Source: Ignavibacteriae bacterium HGW-Ignavibacteriae-1
GTDB taxonomy: Bacteria > Bacteroidota > Ignavibacteria > Kapaibacteriales > UBA2268
DNA length: 64,000 nt
Direction of reading: 5' to 3'
Assembly (NCBI GenBank): GCA_002839825.1
Contig: PGYU01000012.1
Coordinates: 1 to 64,000 of the forward strand
Shown here: positions 27,561-37,355 of the stretch, one piece after another
Layout: every line of letters begins with the position of its first letter
Position numbering within the stretch: the first letter of the stretch is position 1
Translations under genes and position numbers: made by a program
Notes under the pieces: generated by a model
What the model was told of the DNA's origin: nothing
What the model saw: the letters and a program-made list of their open reading frames with translations, nothing else
The model's database searches: none

Positions 27561-30500
27561 CTACCTCACTTTCACCATTCTCAATGTTTCGTTTTTGATG
27601 CCGTTATAAATTTGGATGTAATATACACCCGAACTTAGGCTCTCGGTATTTAGCGTAATCAACCCGCTTCCCATCGAATCATGAGTTGATTGACTTACGA
27701 AACGTCCGCTTTCGTCGCTTATGATGATTTCAATCGGATAATTAGGATTTGCATTGTGAATCTGAACAAATCCTGCTTGGACTGTCGGGTTTGGATAATA
27801 TTCTATGTTCAATTCGTGCGAACAACAAAGCTCTTCGACTGATGACGGGTCATAACCTGTGCCCGTGAATGACACTCGGCGAACTTTTTGGAAAAATGAA
27901 GTCGTAGTGATATCCACAGGTTTTGTAATAGAAGATGCTTGTTTGGGCTTGAATCGAACTTTTACGTTCATACTTTCGTTAGCGCCCAAATCATATGGTG
28001 GATTGAAATCAATCAGTTCAAAAATTCCATTGTTGAGTATTACATCAATTTTTTCAATTGTTAAAATTCCGCCTCCGGAATTTCCTAACTGTACATCCAT
28101 GTCTTTGAAACTGCCCACTTCAGCTGTCCCGAAGTCATATGATTCCTCAGCAGCCAAATCCGGACGTGGTCCATCGCCTGTTCCGCTTAAACTTACTGTT
28201 ACTTCATTATAATTATAGGCATTAGAACCGATTTTCAGACTTGCATTGTAATCAATATATTCAATGGGCGAAAATTTGACTCGAACTGTTTCTTCGCTTT
28301 TGGCTTCTACCACAAAACTTTCCCCGTCGAGCACTTCAAACACAGCATCTTTGTTGCCAATTATATCTATGTAATCAATTTCTAATGCTATTTCTCCAAA
28401 ATTTTCGATTATTATTTCCATCACTCGTGGTGTGTCTATATGAACTATGCCGAAATTTAGCAAATTTTGATTAACCGCAATCATCGGTTGGTCAGCAAAT
28501 CCATATCCTTCCAAATCGTAGCCACGGCGGGTGCCATTAATAGCATTTGAAATGAATTCAACTTCGCCAATAAACAAGCCGCGCTTATCGGGATTGAATT
28601 TTGCGCCGATGCTTAGTTCCTCACCCGGAGCTAATATAAATCCTGACGGGACTGAAGTAAATTCGAAGATTGGCGATAACTTTGAAATCGAATAATTTTC
28701 CACTACCAAATCTGCATCACCAATATTTTGAATAACAAATTCCAAACTTTTATTTTCATTGGCATTTACTGTCCCAAAATCAAGTTTTGCTTGTTTGAAA
28801 GCTATGATTGCTTGTGGTTCTGCCCAAGTTTTGATAATATTATAAGTTCCGTTTGGCAAAATATCCAAGTTCAAATTCATAGGTGGATTGTAAACTTTTA
28901 CAGTTTGTAAATTTTTCTCGGGCAATCGCACCGTAATCGAATCAATCCTATTTTTTTGCGCCATTCCGATTGTCTGCAAAAATGGTTGTTGGTTAGAAAA
29001 ATGTCCCAAACCGGCTTGTAGCTCACGCATTTGATTCAAATCGCCGGAGTGAACTGTTACTCGAGTTCCTATGCCTGATTGATTCACACCCGAAGGCATC
29101 TTGGGGTTTACTCCTGTCCAATTATTCATATTTCCAATTTTATTTTCAAGCAAAACGATTGCCATGTATGCTCTTGGAACTTGCACTTTTTGAGTTTGAC
29201 CGTTAATGACTGTATCAATTAGCAATGTATCGCGAGCCTGACGCGTTACGATTAAATCTTGGTCGCCGTCTAAATCGAAATCAATCGGCTCCATCGAGTG
29301 CCCTTCCTTCATACTGAAGAAAATTCCCAGCTTCTTGGAAATATCTTCGAAACTCGTGTCTTCCTTTTGTTGAAGTATATAAAGACGTTCTTGTCCTTCG
29401 ATGTTTGCTTGTGGATAGGACATCTGACCGATAGCAACGTCAAGCTTGCCATCATTATCTATGTCAAACCAGGTAGCGCCCATATCACCGAGATGTGAGT
29501 TTAACGGAGCATCCCGCTTAAGCAAATTCACATCCCATTCGTATTGGTAACCATCTTCTGCACCACCATTTACAGCTATTGTAGTTCTGCCTACTCCGGC
29601 TCCGTAACCGCCATGAACCAAAACTTGTAACAAGTCCATGTCGCCGTCGTTGTCAAAATCTGCCGGATTGGCTTCCCATTGGCACAAAAGTCCGGGACCG
29701 TTCCGTAGCAAATGTTGGGCGCTGTAATTTGCTTCTGATGTAGCATCACGAAAAGTTCCGTCGCCATTATTTGCGAATATGCTGCCTGTGCTGCGGCAAT
29801 ACGGCGATGTGACTATATCCTGCCAACCGTCATTATTCCAATCTGTGACATTTACTCCATACATCGGCTCGCGGACAGAGTTAATTGCAGCGTCATTTAC
29901 TCGGGTAAACGAACCATCACCATTGCCTTGGAACAATACATCTAATTGTTTCACATCATTTGCGCTTGCATAGTAATCGGTAAACCAAGTCGAAATATAC
30001 ATATCAATGTTGCCATCGTAATCGTAATCAAGGAATGCGATTCCGGATGCGTTTATCAAGCCTTGTGGCAATATTGGGTCTAATTGAATTGTATTCAAAC
30101 CCGATAATTTGTAAAGGGTAAATTTCCCCGTTCCATCGTTTAACAAAAGTTCGGTTCTATCGCCCGGGTCATTTTCGCCTTTGTATCCTGTGAATCTGTG
30201 GTAATAAATGCTTGTTACAATGTCTATATGCCCGTCGTTGTTGACATCTGCTAATGCCGCAACATCAGAAATCCGCAAACGGTCGCTTCCGTCACGCGTT
30301 TGATTGATACCGGATTCCTCGGTAAACTCGACAAAAATTCTACTTGGGTCGCCGGGTAAGCCTGTGCCCGGGCGGTTCAAGAAGACTCGCAATGTGTTGT
30401 GAGTCGCTTTTGGTCCGCCCAAGACCAAATCAGGATAGTTGTCGCCATCAATATCGGCTACCCATAAACGTGATACTGAAACGTCATCGAGTCCGACTGA

Positions 30501-30596
30501 GTTTGTAATGTCTTCAAGCCAATCAGGTGTTTGGGCTGTTAGAATGCTTGTTGGGACTAACATCAATAATAGTATTATTCGTAATTTTTGCATCAT
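27561..30596 (-). CDS. Secreted FG-GAP/VCBS repeat protein with ASPIC/UnbV, choice-of-anchor-D and T9SS sorting domains
   Basis: The start is set at the ATG at 30596, giving a signal peptide (MMQKLRIILLLMLVP) ending LTAQ; 1011 residues. Residues about 40-450 hold at least seven FG-GAP-like calcium-binding repeats of the type DxDxDGxxD (DIDGDNYPDLV, DVNNDGHIDIV, DFDNDGDMDLL). An ASPIC/UnbV region follows (GIGTRVTVHSGD, then LQAGLGHFSNQ). Three choice-of-anchor-D modules each start with a D/N-FG-x-V/A strand (LDFGTVNANE, LNFGIVHIDT, YDFGTAEVGS). The C-terminus is a type A sorting domain (YYPNPTVQAG, LSSGVYYIQI, MVKVR). It is likely a large surface or secreted adhesin-like protein exported by T9SS. 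The ligand is unknown. Confidence 0.88.
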   Translation of the reverse strand: MMQKLRIILLLMLVPTSILTAQTPDWLEDITNSVGLDDVSVSRLWVADIDGDNYPDLVLGGPKATHNTLRVFLNRPGTGLPGDPSRIFVEFTEESGINQTRDGSDRLRISDVAALADVNNDGHIDIVTSIYYHRFTGYKGENDPGDRTELLLNDGTGKFTLYKLSGLNTIQLDPILPQGLINASGIAFLDYDYDGNIDMYISTWFTDYYASANDVKQLDVLFQGNGDGSFTRVNDAAINSVREPMYGVNVTDWNNDGWQDIVTSPYCRSTGSIFANNGDGTFRDATSEANYSAQHLLRNGPGLLCQWEANPADFDNDGDMDLLQVLVHGGYGAGVGRTTIAVNGGAEDGYQYEWDVNLLKRDAPLNSHLGDMGATWFDIDNDGKLDVAIGQMSYPQANIEGQERLYILQQKEDTSFEDISKKLGIFFSMKEGHSMEPIDFDLDGDQDLIVTRQARDTLLIDTVINGQTQKVQVPRAYMAIVLLENKIGNMNNWTGVNPKMPSGVNQSGIGTRVTVHSGDLNQMRELQAGLGHFSNQQPFLQTIGMAQKNRIDSITVRLPEKNLQTVKVYNPPMNLNLDILPNGTYNIIKTWAEPQAIIAFKQAKLDFGTVNANENKSLEFVIQNIGDADLVVENYSISKLSPIFEFTSVPSGFILAPGEELSIGAKFNPDKRGLFIGEVEFISNAINGTRRGYDLEGYGFADQPMIAVNQNLLNFGIVHIDTPRVMEIIIENFGEIALEIDYIDIIGNKDAVFEVLDGESFVVEAKSEETVRVKFSPIEYIDYNASLKIGSNAYNYNEVTVSLSGTGDGPRPDLAAEESYDFGTAEVGSFKDMDVQLGNSGGGILTIEKIDVILNNGIFELIDFNPPYDLGANESMNVKVRFKPKQASSITKPVDITTTSFFQKVRRVSFTGTGYDPSSVEELCCSHELNIEYYPNPTVQAGFVQIHNANPNYPIEIIISDESGRFVSQSTHDSMGSGLITLNTESLSSGVYYIQIYNGIKNETLRMVKVR

Positions 30597-30689
30597 TTTA
30601 AATAGTTTTTTTAGTTTTACATTTGTACTGAATTTAATCTTAACATTTTTTTTTGTAATAGTCAAATTTATTTTTATCGGAGTTGTATT

Positions 30690-31922
30690 TTGAACATAAT
30701 TGCTGTTATAATCTTAGTAACTTTAGTTGTAAATTTCATAATTTCACTCATCTCTGAGCATTTGAACAAAAAGAAGATGTATGCTTCGGATGTACCTCCG
30801 GAGTTAGCTGATATATATACGGATGAGCAATTTTCGAAAGCAAAGTCATATTACTCCGATAGGCTCAAAATGTCGTCGGTATCCGATGCCTTGGGCTTGA
30901 TTGCATTCCCTCTATTATGGTTTTTGGGCGGTTTCCCGTATTTGGAATCTGTCGTTTCCGGCATTACAGATTCAGAAATCTATCGCGGGTTGCTATTTAT
31001 CGGCATCCTTGTTTTTGCCCAATTTCTAATCGGATTGCCATTTTCCATATATTCTACTTTTGTGATTGAAGCCAAATACGGATTTAACAAAATGACAGTG
31101 AAAACATTCGCGCTTGATTTGCTCAAATCAACGTTGCTGTCTATGCTAATCGGTTTGCCTATTCTCGCCGCGATATTATGGGTGTTTGGCGAACTTGGCA
31201 ATAGTGCTTGGCTAATCGGATTTTTGCTTGTTACGGCAATTTCATTCATCTTATCTTATATCGCTCCGACTTGGATTATGCCGATTTTCAATAAATTTGT
31301 GCCGCTCGAAGCGGGCTCACTTCGAGATAAAATCACTGCTATGGCTGAAAAAGCAAAATTCCCACTGACAAATATTTTCGTGATTGATGGTTCCAAACGT
31401 TCTACAAAATCGAACGCATTTTTCACTGGTTTCGGCAAGAACAAACGTATTGCTCTTTACGACACACTGATTCAAAATCATTCGGAAGAGGAGCTCGTTG
31501 CAGTGCTGGCACACGAAATCGGACATTACAAACTAAAGCATATTACCCAAGGAATGGCAATCGGTATAGTTCATACTTTCGTTTTGTTTTTCCTCTTGGG
31601 GCAAATTTTGCAATCGGAAATGCTGTACACCGCTTTTTATATGACTAATATGCCAATCTATGCGGGTTTGATATTTTTCGGAATACTGTTTTCACCGATT
31701 GAAAGCATTTTATCTGTAGCGATGAGTGCACTGTCGCGCCGAAATGAATTTGCAGCCGATAATTTTGCGAAAAAGTTGATTGGTAAAGGCACGCATCTAA
31801 TCGAAGCTTTGAAAAAACTCAGCACAGATAATTTGTCAAATCCGGTTCCACATCCTTTTTATGTTTTGCTGAATTATTCGCATCCTCCGGTTGTCGAACG
31901 TATCCGTAAACTTGCTGAATGA
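30690..31922 (+). CDS. M48 family zinc metalloprotease, Ste24 (CAAX protease) type
   Basis: This 410-residue integral membrane protease has the zinc motif HEIGH (His275, Glu276, His279), with the third ligand expected at the Glu in RRNEFAAD. The N-terminal half has several transmembrane helices and the M48 N-terminal domain, giving the full-length Ste24 layout rather than the short HtpX form. In bacteria such enzymes take part in membrane-protein quality control; CAAX processing is a eukaryotic role. The start is the TTG at 30690, with GGAG about 10 bases before it. It is divergent from the FG-GAP protein gene over about 93 bp and is followed 53 bp later by the exchanger gene. Confidence 0.92.
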   Translation: MNIIAVIILVTLVVNFIISLISEHLNKKKMYASDVPPELADIYTDEQFSKAKSYYSDRLKMSSVSDALGLIAFPLLWFLGGFPYLESVVSGITDSEIYRGLLFIGILVFAQFLIGLPFSIYSTFVIEAKYGFNKMTVKTFALDLLKSTLLSMLIGLPILAAILWVFGELGNSAWLIGFLLVTAISFILSYIAPTWIMPIFNKFVPLEAGSLRDKITAMAEKAKFPLTNIFVIDGSKRSTKSNAFFTGFGKNKRIALYDTLIQNHSEEELVAVLAHEIGHYKLKHITQGMAIGIVHTFVLFFLLGQILQSEMLYTAFYMTNMPIYAGLIFFGILFSPIESILSVAMSALSRRNEFAADNFAKKLIGKGTHLIEALKKLSTDNLSNPVPHPFYVLLNYSHPPVVERIRKLAE

Positions 31923-31975
31923 AGTAATATTTAAGCAAAATTTCGTCTTTATTCATTTAAAAAACACTTAAAAAT

Positions 31976-32956
31976 ATGGATATATCTACTGATTCGATTC
32001 CTTTCGCAATTGCTTTGTTGATTTTGGGAACTGTCATGTTGTACTACGGGGCAGAGGGCTTAGTAAAAGGCTCTGTAAAACTTGCATTCCGCATTGGCAT
32101 TACACCCTTGATAATTGGGCTGACTGTGGTGGCATTTGGCACAAGCAGCCCTGAATTAGTTGTGAGCCTTTCAGCTGCTTATCAAGGCAGTAGCGAAATC
32201 GCAATTGGCAACGTAATCGGCTCAAATATATGTAATATTGCACTCATACTTGGAATTGCGGCATTAATCAGACCTATTCATGTCAAAATGCAATTAATCA
32301 AAACCGATATTGCTATTATGATAGCTTTTTCGATTCTGGTATTTCTTTTCATAATTGATGGAGAAATTTCGCAATTTGAAGGTGTGATACTTGTTGTATC
32401 GCTATTTGCCTATATTTACTACAATGTTTGGCTTACTAAGAAAAATAATAAAAAAATCGAATTAGACGACCTTGATATTCCCAAGTCCAAAACCGATAAG
32501 CCCATTTTGGATATACTGCTCATCATTGCAGGCTTGCTTATTCTAATGTTGGGTGCCCATACTTTCCTCGAAGGTGCTATCAGGATTGCCAAGTATATTG
32601 GCGCTTCGAATGCAATTATAGGATTGACTGTTGTAGCATTTGGAACAAGTTTGCCCGAATTGGCAACTTCAGTAGTAGCTTCAATCAAAAATGAAGGAGA
32701 TATTTCAATCGGCAATGCAATTGGCTCGAATATCTTTAATTTACTTATGATACTCGGCGTTACCGGATTGTTTTATTCAATCAATACAAGCGGTATCAGC
32801 TACTTGGATTACGGCGTTATGATTGGCACTTCGGTCATTATTGTTCCAATGGCTTTGATGGGAATGAGAATCAGCAGGATGAACGGAGCGACATTGCTTT
32901 TGATTTATATTGTCTATATTGGGTACTTGTTTACTAATCTTCAAACCTATGATTAA
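31976..32956 (+). CDS. CaCA-family Ca2+/Na+ exchanger (YrbG-like)
   Basis: The 326 residues form two homologous halves, each with the alpha-repeat motif of Ca2+:cation antiporters. The first is VVAFGTSSPELVVS with GNVIGSNICNIALILG, and the second is VVAFGTSLPELATS with GNAIGSNIFNLLMILG. The acidic Glu of each SPEL/LPEL motif is the expected ion ligand. Ten transmembrane helices are likely, with a central loop rich in Lys and Asp (KKNNKKIELDDLDI). It should extrude Ca2+ in exchange for Na+ or H+ across the inner membrane; the exact coupling ion is unknown. Confidence 0.93.
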   Translation: MDISTDSIPFAIALLILGTVMLYYGAEGLVKGSVKLAFRIGITPLIIGLTVVAFGTSSPELVVSLSAAYQGSSEIAIGNVIGSNICNIALILGIAALIRPIHVKMQLIKTDIAIMIAFSILVFLFIIDGEISQFEGVILVVSLFAYIYYNVWLTKKNNKKIELDDLDIPKSKTDKPILDILLIIAGLLILMLGAHTFLEGAIRIAKYIGASNAIIGLTVVAFGTSLPELATSVVASIKNEGDISIGNAIGSNIFNLLMILGVTGLFYSINTSGISYLDYGVMIGTSVIIVPMALMGMRISRMNGATLLLIYIVYIGYLFTNLQTYD

Positions 32957-33097
32957 AATTTGTACAGAATGAATTCTCCTAAGTTAGCTTTTTTGCTCAA
33001 TATTATAAAGAATAACAGAATTGATTTCAGAAGTTTTTGATTAACTTTGTAACTTATACATTTTGAATTTCAAAAAAATTGACTTCGGGAGCAAATA

Positions 33098-33469
33098 ATG
33101 ATAGATTTGAACGGCAAAACCATTCTAATAGCGGAAGACGAAGAGTTTAACTACAAATTTCTTGAACGTGTTCTTATCAAACTTGGAGCTGAAGTAATCA
33201 GAGCCCATAATGGCAAAGAAGCGGTTGAGTTAGTTGGTAGCAACAATAAATTTTGGATTCTACTATTAGATTTGAAAATGCCGGTGATGACAGGCTATGA
33301 AGCAGTTCACCATATTCGGAGTGCCGGATATAGACTTCCGGTCTTAGCTGTCACAGCTTATGCTTTTTCCGAAGATAGAGAAAAAGCCATTGCTGCCGGT
33401 TGTGATGATTACATTTCAAAACCATTCGAAATTCAAGATTTGATAGAGTTATTGAAAAAATATTTGTAA
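33098..33469 (+). CDS. Stand-alone response-regulator receiver protein
   Basis: This 123-residue protein is only a REC domain, like CheY or Spo0F. The acidic pocket is Glu13/Asp14 (AEDEEFN), the phospho-acceptor is Asp58 in LLLDLKMP, the conserved Thr is Thr86 (AVTAYAF) and the Lys is Lys108 (YISKPFE). The EDEEFNYKFLE opening and SEDREKAIAAGCDDYISKPF closing are most like receivers attached to hybrid histidine kinases, so it may be a phosphotransfer intermediate. No kinase gene is adjacent. A possible Shine-Dalgarno GGGAG lies about nine bases upstream of the ATG. Confidence 0.93.
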   Translation: MIDLNGKTILIAEDEEFNYKFLERVLIKLGAEVIRAHNGKEAVELVGSNNKFWILLLDLKMPVMTGYEAVHHIRSAGYRLPVLAVTAYAFSEDREKAIAAGCDDYISKPFEIQDLIELLKKYL

Positions 33470-33543
33470 TTTTCACCATTTTAGTGTAATCTTTTTCACT
33501 TTCATGTGTTTATACTATATATAACATACTGAATGGTAAAAAA

Positions 33544-36444
33544 ATGTTTAGCAAACTGAAATCGTGGTTTAAAAGTTTGCATCTGCAAATATTGGCAACT
33601 TTGATAATACTGCCAAGCACCATTCTTGTATCTCAAATTGATACTGTTGACATCCTTCCTCCTGTTTTATGGCCTAATTCCGGTTGCGGCGAGTTTGCCT
33701 ATGTGGTCACTGAGAATCGTAATTTCCAATTGAATGCCGATACTTTCAATCTCGACGCAGGGATAAGTAACGAGCCAATTTTTTATGATTCATTGTCAAA
33801 AAATCTTTCAAAAATTAAACTAAATTCGGACTTCATACCCGGCAAAAAGAATTACCGCTTTTCATTCACAATGTCAGTTATTGATAAGTATAAGGAAGCA
33901 TTTGGACTTTTTGCTTTGTATGATGCATCACCCAATAACAATTTCATATTCGATTCGGTCCGATATGTTCCTGAATTATTAGAATTCTCACCGATGAATT
34001 TGAGCTATGGTAATGTTTTTATCGGAAACAGTGCCCAATTAGAATCTAAGTTGACCAATATTACCGATTCCACAATCGAAATTAAAGAACTTAGATTGGC
34101 TAACAGTACAGTTTTTAAAATTGTATCAATTGAGCCGGATATTCGATTTATAGAACCCAAAGAATCTATTATAATCAAAATTGAATATAGCCCTATCGAA
34201 AATCCAAATTCTTATGATTATGATTTTGACTCTTTAATTGTCAAAACAAATTGCCTTGAGTTCGTTTCCGAAATGTTCGGTACAGGAGTCAAACCTTATA
34301 TACAAGTTGACGATATTGATTTTGGAGCAATACCAATTGGTTCAAAATTATGTAATGATGAGCAACCATTGGCACCCGGAGTTCGAATTTATAATCAAGG
34401 AAACGGACATTTAATAATTAAAGATTATATTCCGCCCGACATTGATGGTCCCTTCTATGTTTTGGAAACTATGGCTTCGCCTATCAAAGGTCGTGTCGTT
34501 ATGCCGACATCAGAAATCTACTTCAAATCAATATGCTTCGAACCTACTCAGCAGGGTGAATTTTTCGACGAAGTTGTTTTCAGAAGTAACGCTACCGGTA
34601 CTGACAGCATTTGCAAATTAAGAGCAATTGCTTATTTCCCCGGTGTACATTTTTTAGCTGTCAACTTTGGCTCATTGAGAGTGGGCGATACATTGGAAAA
34701 ATTCATTGTCATACGCAATGATAGTGACGCCCCTATTGATTTGACAAATGTTTTTCTCGACAAAGCTACTACCGAGTTTAAAATTTTATCTCAAAAGGCG
34801 GCACTTTTCCCAACTGCAAACAACCCTGTCACAATTTATCCCAAAAGCACTCAAGAGCCGGGTAAAATAACCGAATTGCTGATTCCGGTTCAATATATGC
34901 CGATAAATGAAGGATATTTGGAAATTCGTATCAATTTGGAGATAAGCAGACAAGGCGTTCAGAGCATCCCGATGTTTAATTATGTTCGGGGAAATGCTTA
35001 TTTGCCTAAATTATTTGCCAAGGGATATAATTTTGCCGAAAGAACTCCTGTAAATAATGTCAGCTCCGATACCGGATTTGTGTATTTACATTCTTTTTCA
35101 CAAACCGCCGACCTTAGAATCAAAAAAATCGAAGTCGAAAAAACTGAATTCCCTGGAATCAATGATTTTATATTTACCTTTGCTTTCCCTAGAGATATTG
35201 TACTCTACCGCAATAGTTCTTTACGACTACCCGTGATTTTTCGTCCTGAAGGTGCGGGACACCGCAGTATTAAAGTTGTTATCTATCACGATGCGTACAA
35301 AGGCAAAACTGACCCATTGAGGTATGATACAACCATAGTCTATCTCACTGGCGAAGGCTATAACAAAGTGCTTGCTTTTGAAAATCTGCTTTTTGATAAC
35401 GTGTTTCATTGCACAGAATCAACAGGGAAATTGAAATTAAGCAATATCAGCACGGATAAAGAAGCATTTATAATGGATATGAAAATCATTTCCGGTGATA
35501 TTGATGCCTTTGAGATTGATGTTGAAGAAATTTACACTGAATTTGTGATACTTCAACCCGGCGAAAGTTTCGAAGTAAATGTAACTTTCAAACCTGATAT
35601 TTACTACAAAAATAATTTCGAATCCGTTGTCAGGGTTTTCTCAGATGTTGATACTGCGACGGCAATATTGAAAGCTACTACTCGCAAATATGATTTAGCT
35701 GTCAAACTCGATACTCTCAACAATGTAATTCCGGGAATGTTGACCTTGCTCAGAGAGAAATTGCCCATGAATCGCGAATTTCCGATTTCCTTAGTTTCTG
35801 ATAATTTAGCGGATTTAGGGATAAGGAAATTTGATATAACGCTAAAATTCGGCAAAAATGATTTGAGATATTTTGACCAAGTTGAGCCGGGCTTAGGTAT
35901 TATTGATTGGCATACACTCGATGCACAGCTTATCCAATTTGATGATAAATACAATTTGTTGCATATTTGGGGCGAGGGAGACTCTGATTTGATTATAGGC
36001 GAGGATGTCATTAAACCCGGATTTATAGTGATGCTTGGTGATTCCGGCACTATAAATGTCGAAATTCACGACGCCACATTCTACACAGCTGATTCTTGTG
36101 CCGTATATACGTTAAATCCCGGGCAAATGCATATGTCCTATTGTGGTAGCCACATTCGCAATCTTATTATCTCCAATCTGGTTTACGGTATATGGGCGGA
36201 ACAAATTATATCAAAAAATAGTGGTGGAACCGAACTGAATTATAATGTGGCAATTGAAAGCCACACACAAGTTCGGATTTACAATTCGACAGGTGTTTTA
36301 GTTGAAACTGTTGCTGATAATATTCTCAAAAAAGGCTCCTATACACATCAAATTGACCTCGCAAAATATTCCGGCGGGATGTATTTTGTTACGATGAATT
36401 CAGGTCCATATACAGCCGTTCGAAAATTCTTTGTAATAAATTGA
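33544..36444 (+). CDS. Large secreted choice-of-anchor-D protein with T9SS sorting domain
   Basis: The 966-residue protein opens with a long signal-like segment (hydrophobic LQILATLIILPSTILVSQ at about residues 15-32). At least three to four immunoglobulin-like choice-of-anchor-D modules can be seen from their starting strands: LSYGNVFIGNSAQLES, IDFGAIPIGSKL and VNFGSLRVGDTLE, with more divergent copies later (LLFDNVFHCTES). The C-terminus (NVAIESHTQVRIYNSTG, then KYSGGMYFVTM, RKFFVIN) is a T9SS type A sorting domain. It is likely a secreted or surface structural protein. There is no catalytic domain that I can recognise. Confidence 0.82.
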   Translation: MFSKLKSWFKSLHLQILATLIILPSTILVSQIDTVDILPPVLWPNSGCGEFAYVVTENRNFQLNADTFNLDAGISNEPIFYDSLSKNLSKIKLNSDFIPGKKNYRFSFTMSVIDKYKEAFGLFALYDASPNNNFIFDSVRYVPELLEFSPMNLSYGNVFIGNSAQLESKLTNITDSTIEIKELRLANSTVFKIVSIEPDIRFIEPKESIIIKIEYSPIENPNSYDYDFDSLIVKTNCLEFVSEMFGTGVKPYIQVDDIDFGAIPIGSKLCNDEQPLAPGVRIYNQGNGHLIIKDYIPPDIDGPFYVLETMASPIKGRVVMPTSEIYFKSICFEPTQQGEFFDEVVFRSNATGTDSICKLRAIAYFPGVHFLAVNFGSLRVGDTLEKFIVIRNDSDAPIDLTNVFLDKATTEFKILSQKAALFPTANNPVTIYPKSTQEPGKITELLIPVQYMPINEGYLEIRINLEISRQGVQSIPMFNYVRGNAYLPKLFAKGYNFAERTPVNNVSSDTGFVYLHSFSQTADLRIKKIEVEKTEFPGINDFIFTFAFPRDIVLYRNSSLRLPVIFRPEGAGHRSIKVVIYHDAYKGKTDPLRYDTTIVYLTGEGYNKVLAFENLLFDNVFHCTESTGKLKLSNISTDKEAFIMDMKIISGDIDAFEIDVEEIYTEFVILQPGESFEVNVTFKPDIYYKNNFESVVRVFSDVDTATAILKATTRKYDLAVKLDTLNNVIPGMLTLLREKLPMNREFPISLVSDNLADLGIRKFDITLKFGKNDLRYFDQVEPGLGIIDWHTLDAQLIQFDDKYNLLHIWGEGDSDLIIGEDVIKPGFIVMLGDSGTINVEIHDATFYTADSCAVYTLNPGQMHMSYCGSHIRNLIISNLVYGIWAEQIISKNSGGTELNYNVAIESHTQVRIYNSTGVLVETVADNILKKGSYTHQIDLAKYSGGMYFVTMNSGPYTAVRKFFVIN

Positions 36445-36538
36445 TTTTTCTGCCCGAATAATTTTCTATTATCTACAAATTGTGATAAATTTGCTATATA
36501 TAATATTGCTTAACAAGATTTTATTTATTGGAGTTTAC

Positions 36539-36877
36539 ATGACTATTGAAACTTTCGAAAACCCAAACCCAAATCGTAATTACGAAATTACACATGTCAA
36601 TCCGGAGTTTACTTCCGTGTGCCCTAAGACAGGTTTGCCGGATTTCGGTACAGTGACCATCAAATATATTCCGGATGCAATTTGCTTAGAATTGAAATCA
36701 TTGAAATACTATTTTCTCGAATTCCGCAGCAAAGGAATCTTTTACGAAGCAGTCACAAACCTCATCCTTGATGAATTGGTTGCGGCTTGCAATCCCAAAG
36801 AGATGGAAATTGTGACTGAATGGAAGGCTCGCGGTGGGATGATTTCTACCATCAAAGCGAATTTCAGGAGGAGCTAA
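36539..36877 (+). CDS. queF: NADPH-dependent 7-cyano-7-deazaguanine (preQ0) reductase
   Basis: QueF reduces the nitrile of preQ0 to the aminomethyl group of preQ1, the base later placed into tRNA on the way to queuosine. This 112-residue form is the short, unimodular type. The catalytic Cys28 and Asp35 lie in SVCPKTGLPD with the same seven-residue spacing as in B. subtilis QueF (Cys55/Asp62). The QueF motif is present as LELKSLKYYFLEFRSKGIF. The ATG at 36539 follows a GGAG site six bases upstream; an in-frame start at 36482 lacks one and adds a non-family hydrophobic leader. queD follows with a two-base gap. Confidence 0.95.
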   Translation: MTIETFENPNPNRNYEITHVNPEFTSVCPKTGLPDFGTVTIKYIPDAICLELKSLKYYFLEFRSKGIFYEAVTNLILDELVAACNPKEMEIVTEWKARGGMISTIKANFRRS

Positions 36878-36879
36878 AA

Positions 36880-37308
36880 TTGGAACTGACGAAAATTGGG
36901 AAAGAATACAAGTGGGAGATGAGCCACAGGCTTCCATTTCACGAAGGTCCTTGCAAAAACATTCACGGGCATACTTATAAATTGATTATCGAATTGGAAG
37001 GCACTTTGGTCAATGAGGCTATGGTAGTGGATTATTATGAAATTGACAAGATTTTCAAGCCAATTTTGCAGCAATTAGACCACGCTTTTTTGTGCGATAA
37101 AGATGATGTTGAAATTATTGACTTTCTCAAATCGCAGGGATTCAAACATTATGTCATAGATTATCTCACAACATCCGAGAATATCGTCACATTTTTCATC
37201 GAAATTGCTCGAGCGGAATTTGCATCATTCGACAATCTTCACTCGCTGAAAATCCGCGTTTACGAAACTGAAGATGCTTACGCAGAACGAACAGTGAAAT
37301 TAAAGTAA
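36880..37308 (+). CDS. queD: 6-carboxy-5,6,7,8-tetrahydropterin synthase
   Basis: QueD makes 6-carboxytetrahydropterin from dihydroneopterin triphosphate, an early step to preQ0 and queuosine. I set the start at the TTG at 36880, since an AGGAGG ribosome site sits about eight bases upstream inside the end of queF; earlier ATG codons in this frame lie within queF. The 142-residue product has zinc ligands His16, His29 and His31 (SHRL and HGHTYK) and catalytic Cys25. The C-terminal Glu of VYETEDAYAE completes the active site. Pairing with queF supports queuosine synthesis over pterin synthesis. Confidence 0.94.
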   Translation: MELTKIGKEYKWEMSHRLPFHEGPCKNIHGHTYKLIIELEGTLVNEAMVVDYYEIDKIFKPILQQLDHAFLCDKDDVEIIDFLKSQGFKHYVIDYLTTSENIVTFFIEIARAEFASFDNLHSLKIRVYETEDAYAERTVKLK

Positions 37309-37355
37309 TAACAAGACTTTTTTAGTTTATATTTTTTTTACATTTGGAGAATAAA

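Noticed and set aside
36445-36538. PreQ1 riboswitch in front of queF
   Set aside because: No pseudoknot-forming stem with the CUAG and A-rich tail of preQ1-I riboswitches could be found in the 94-bp leader.
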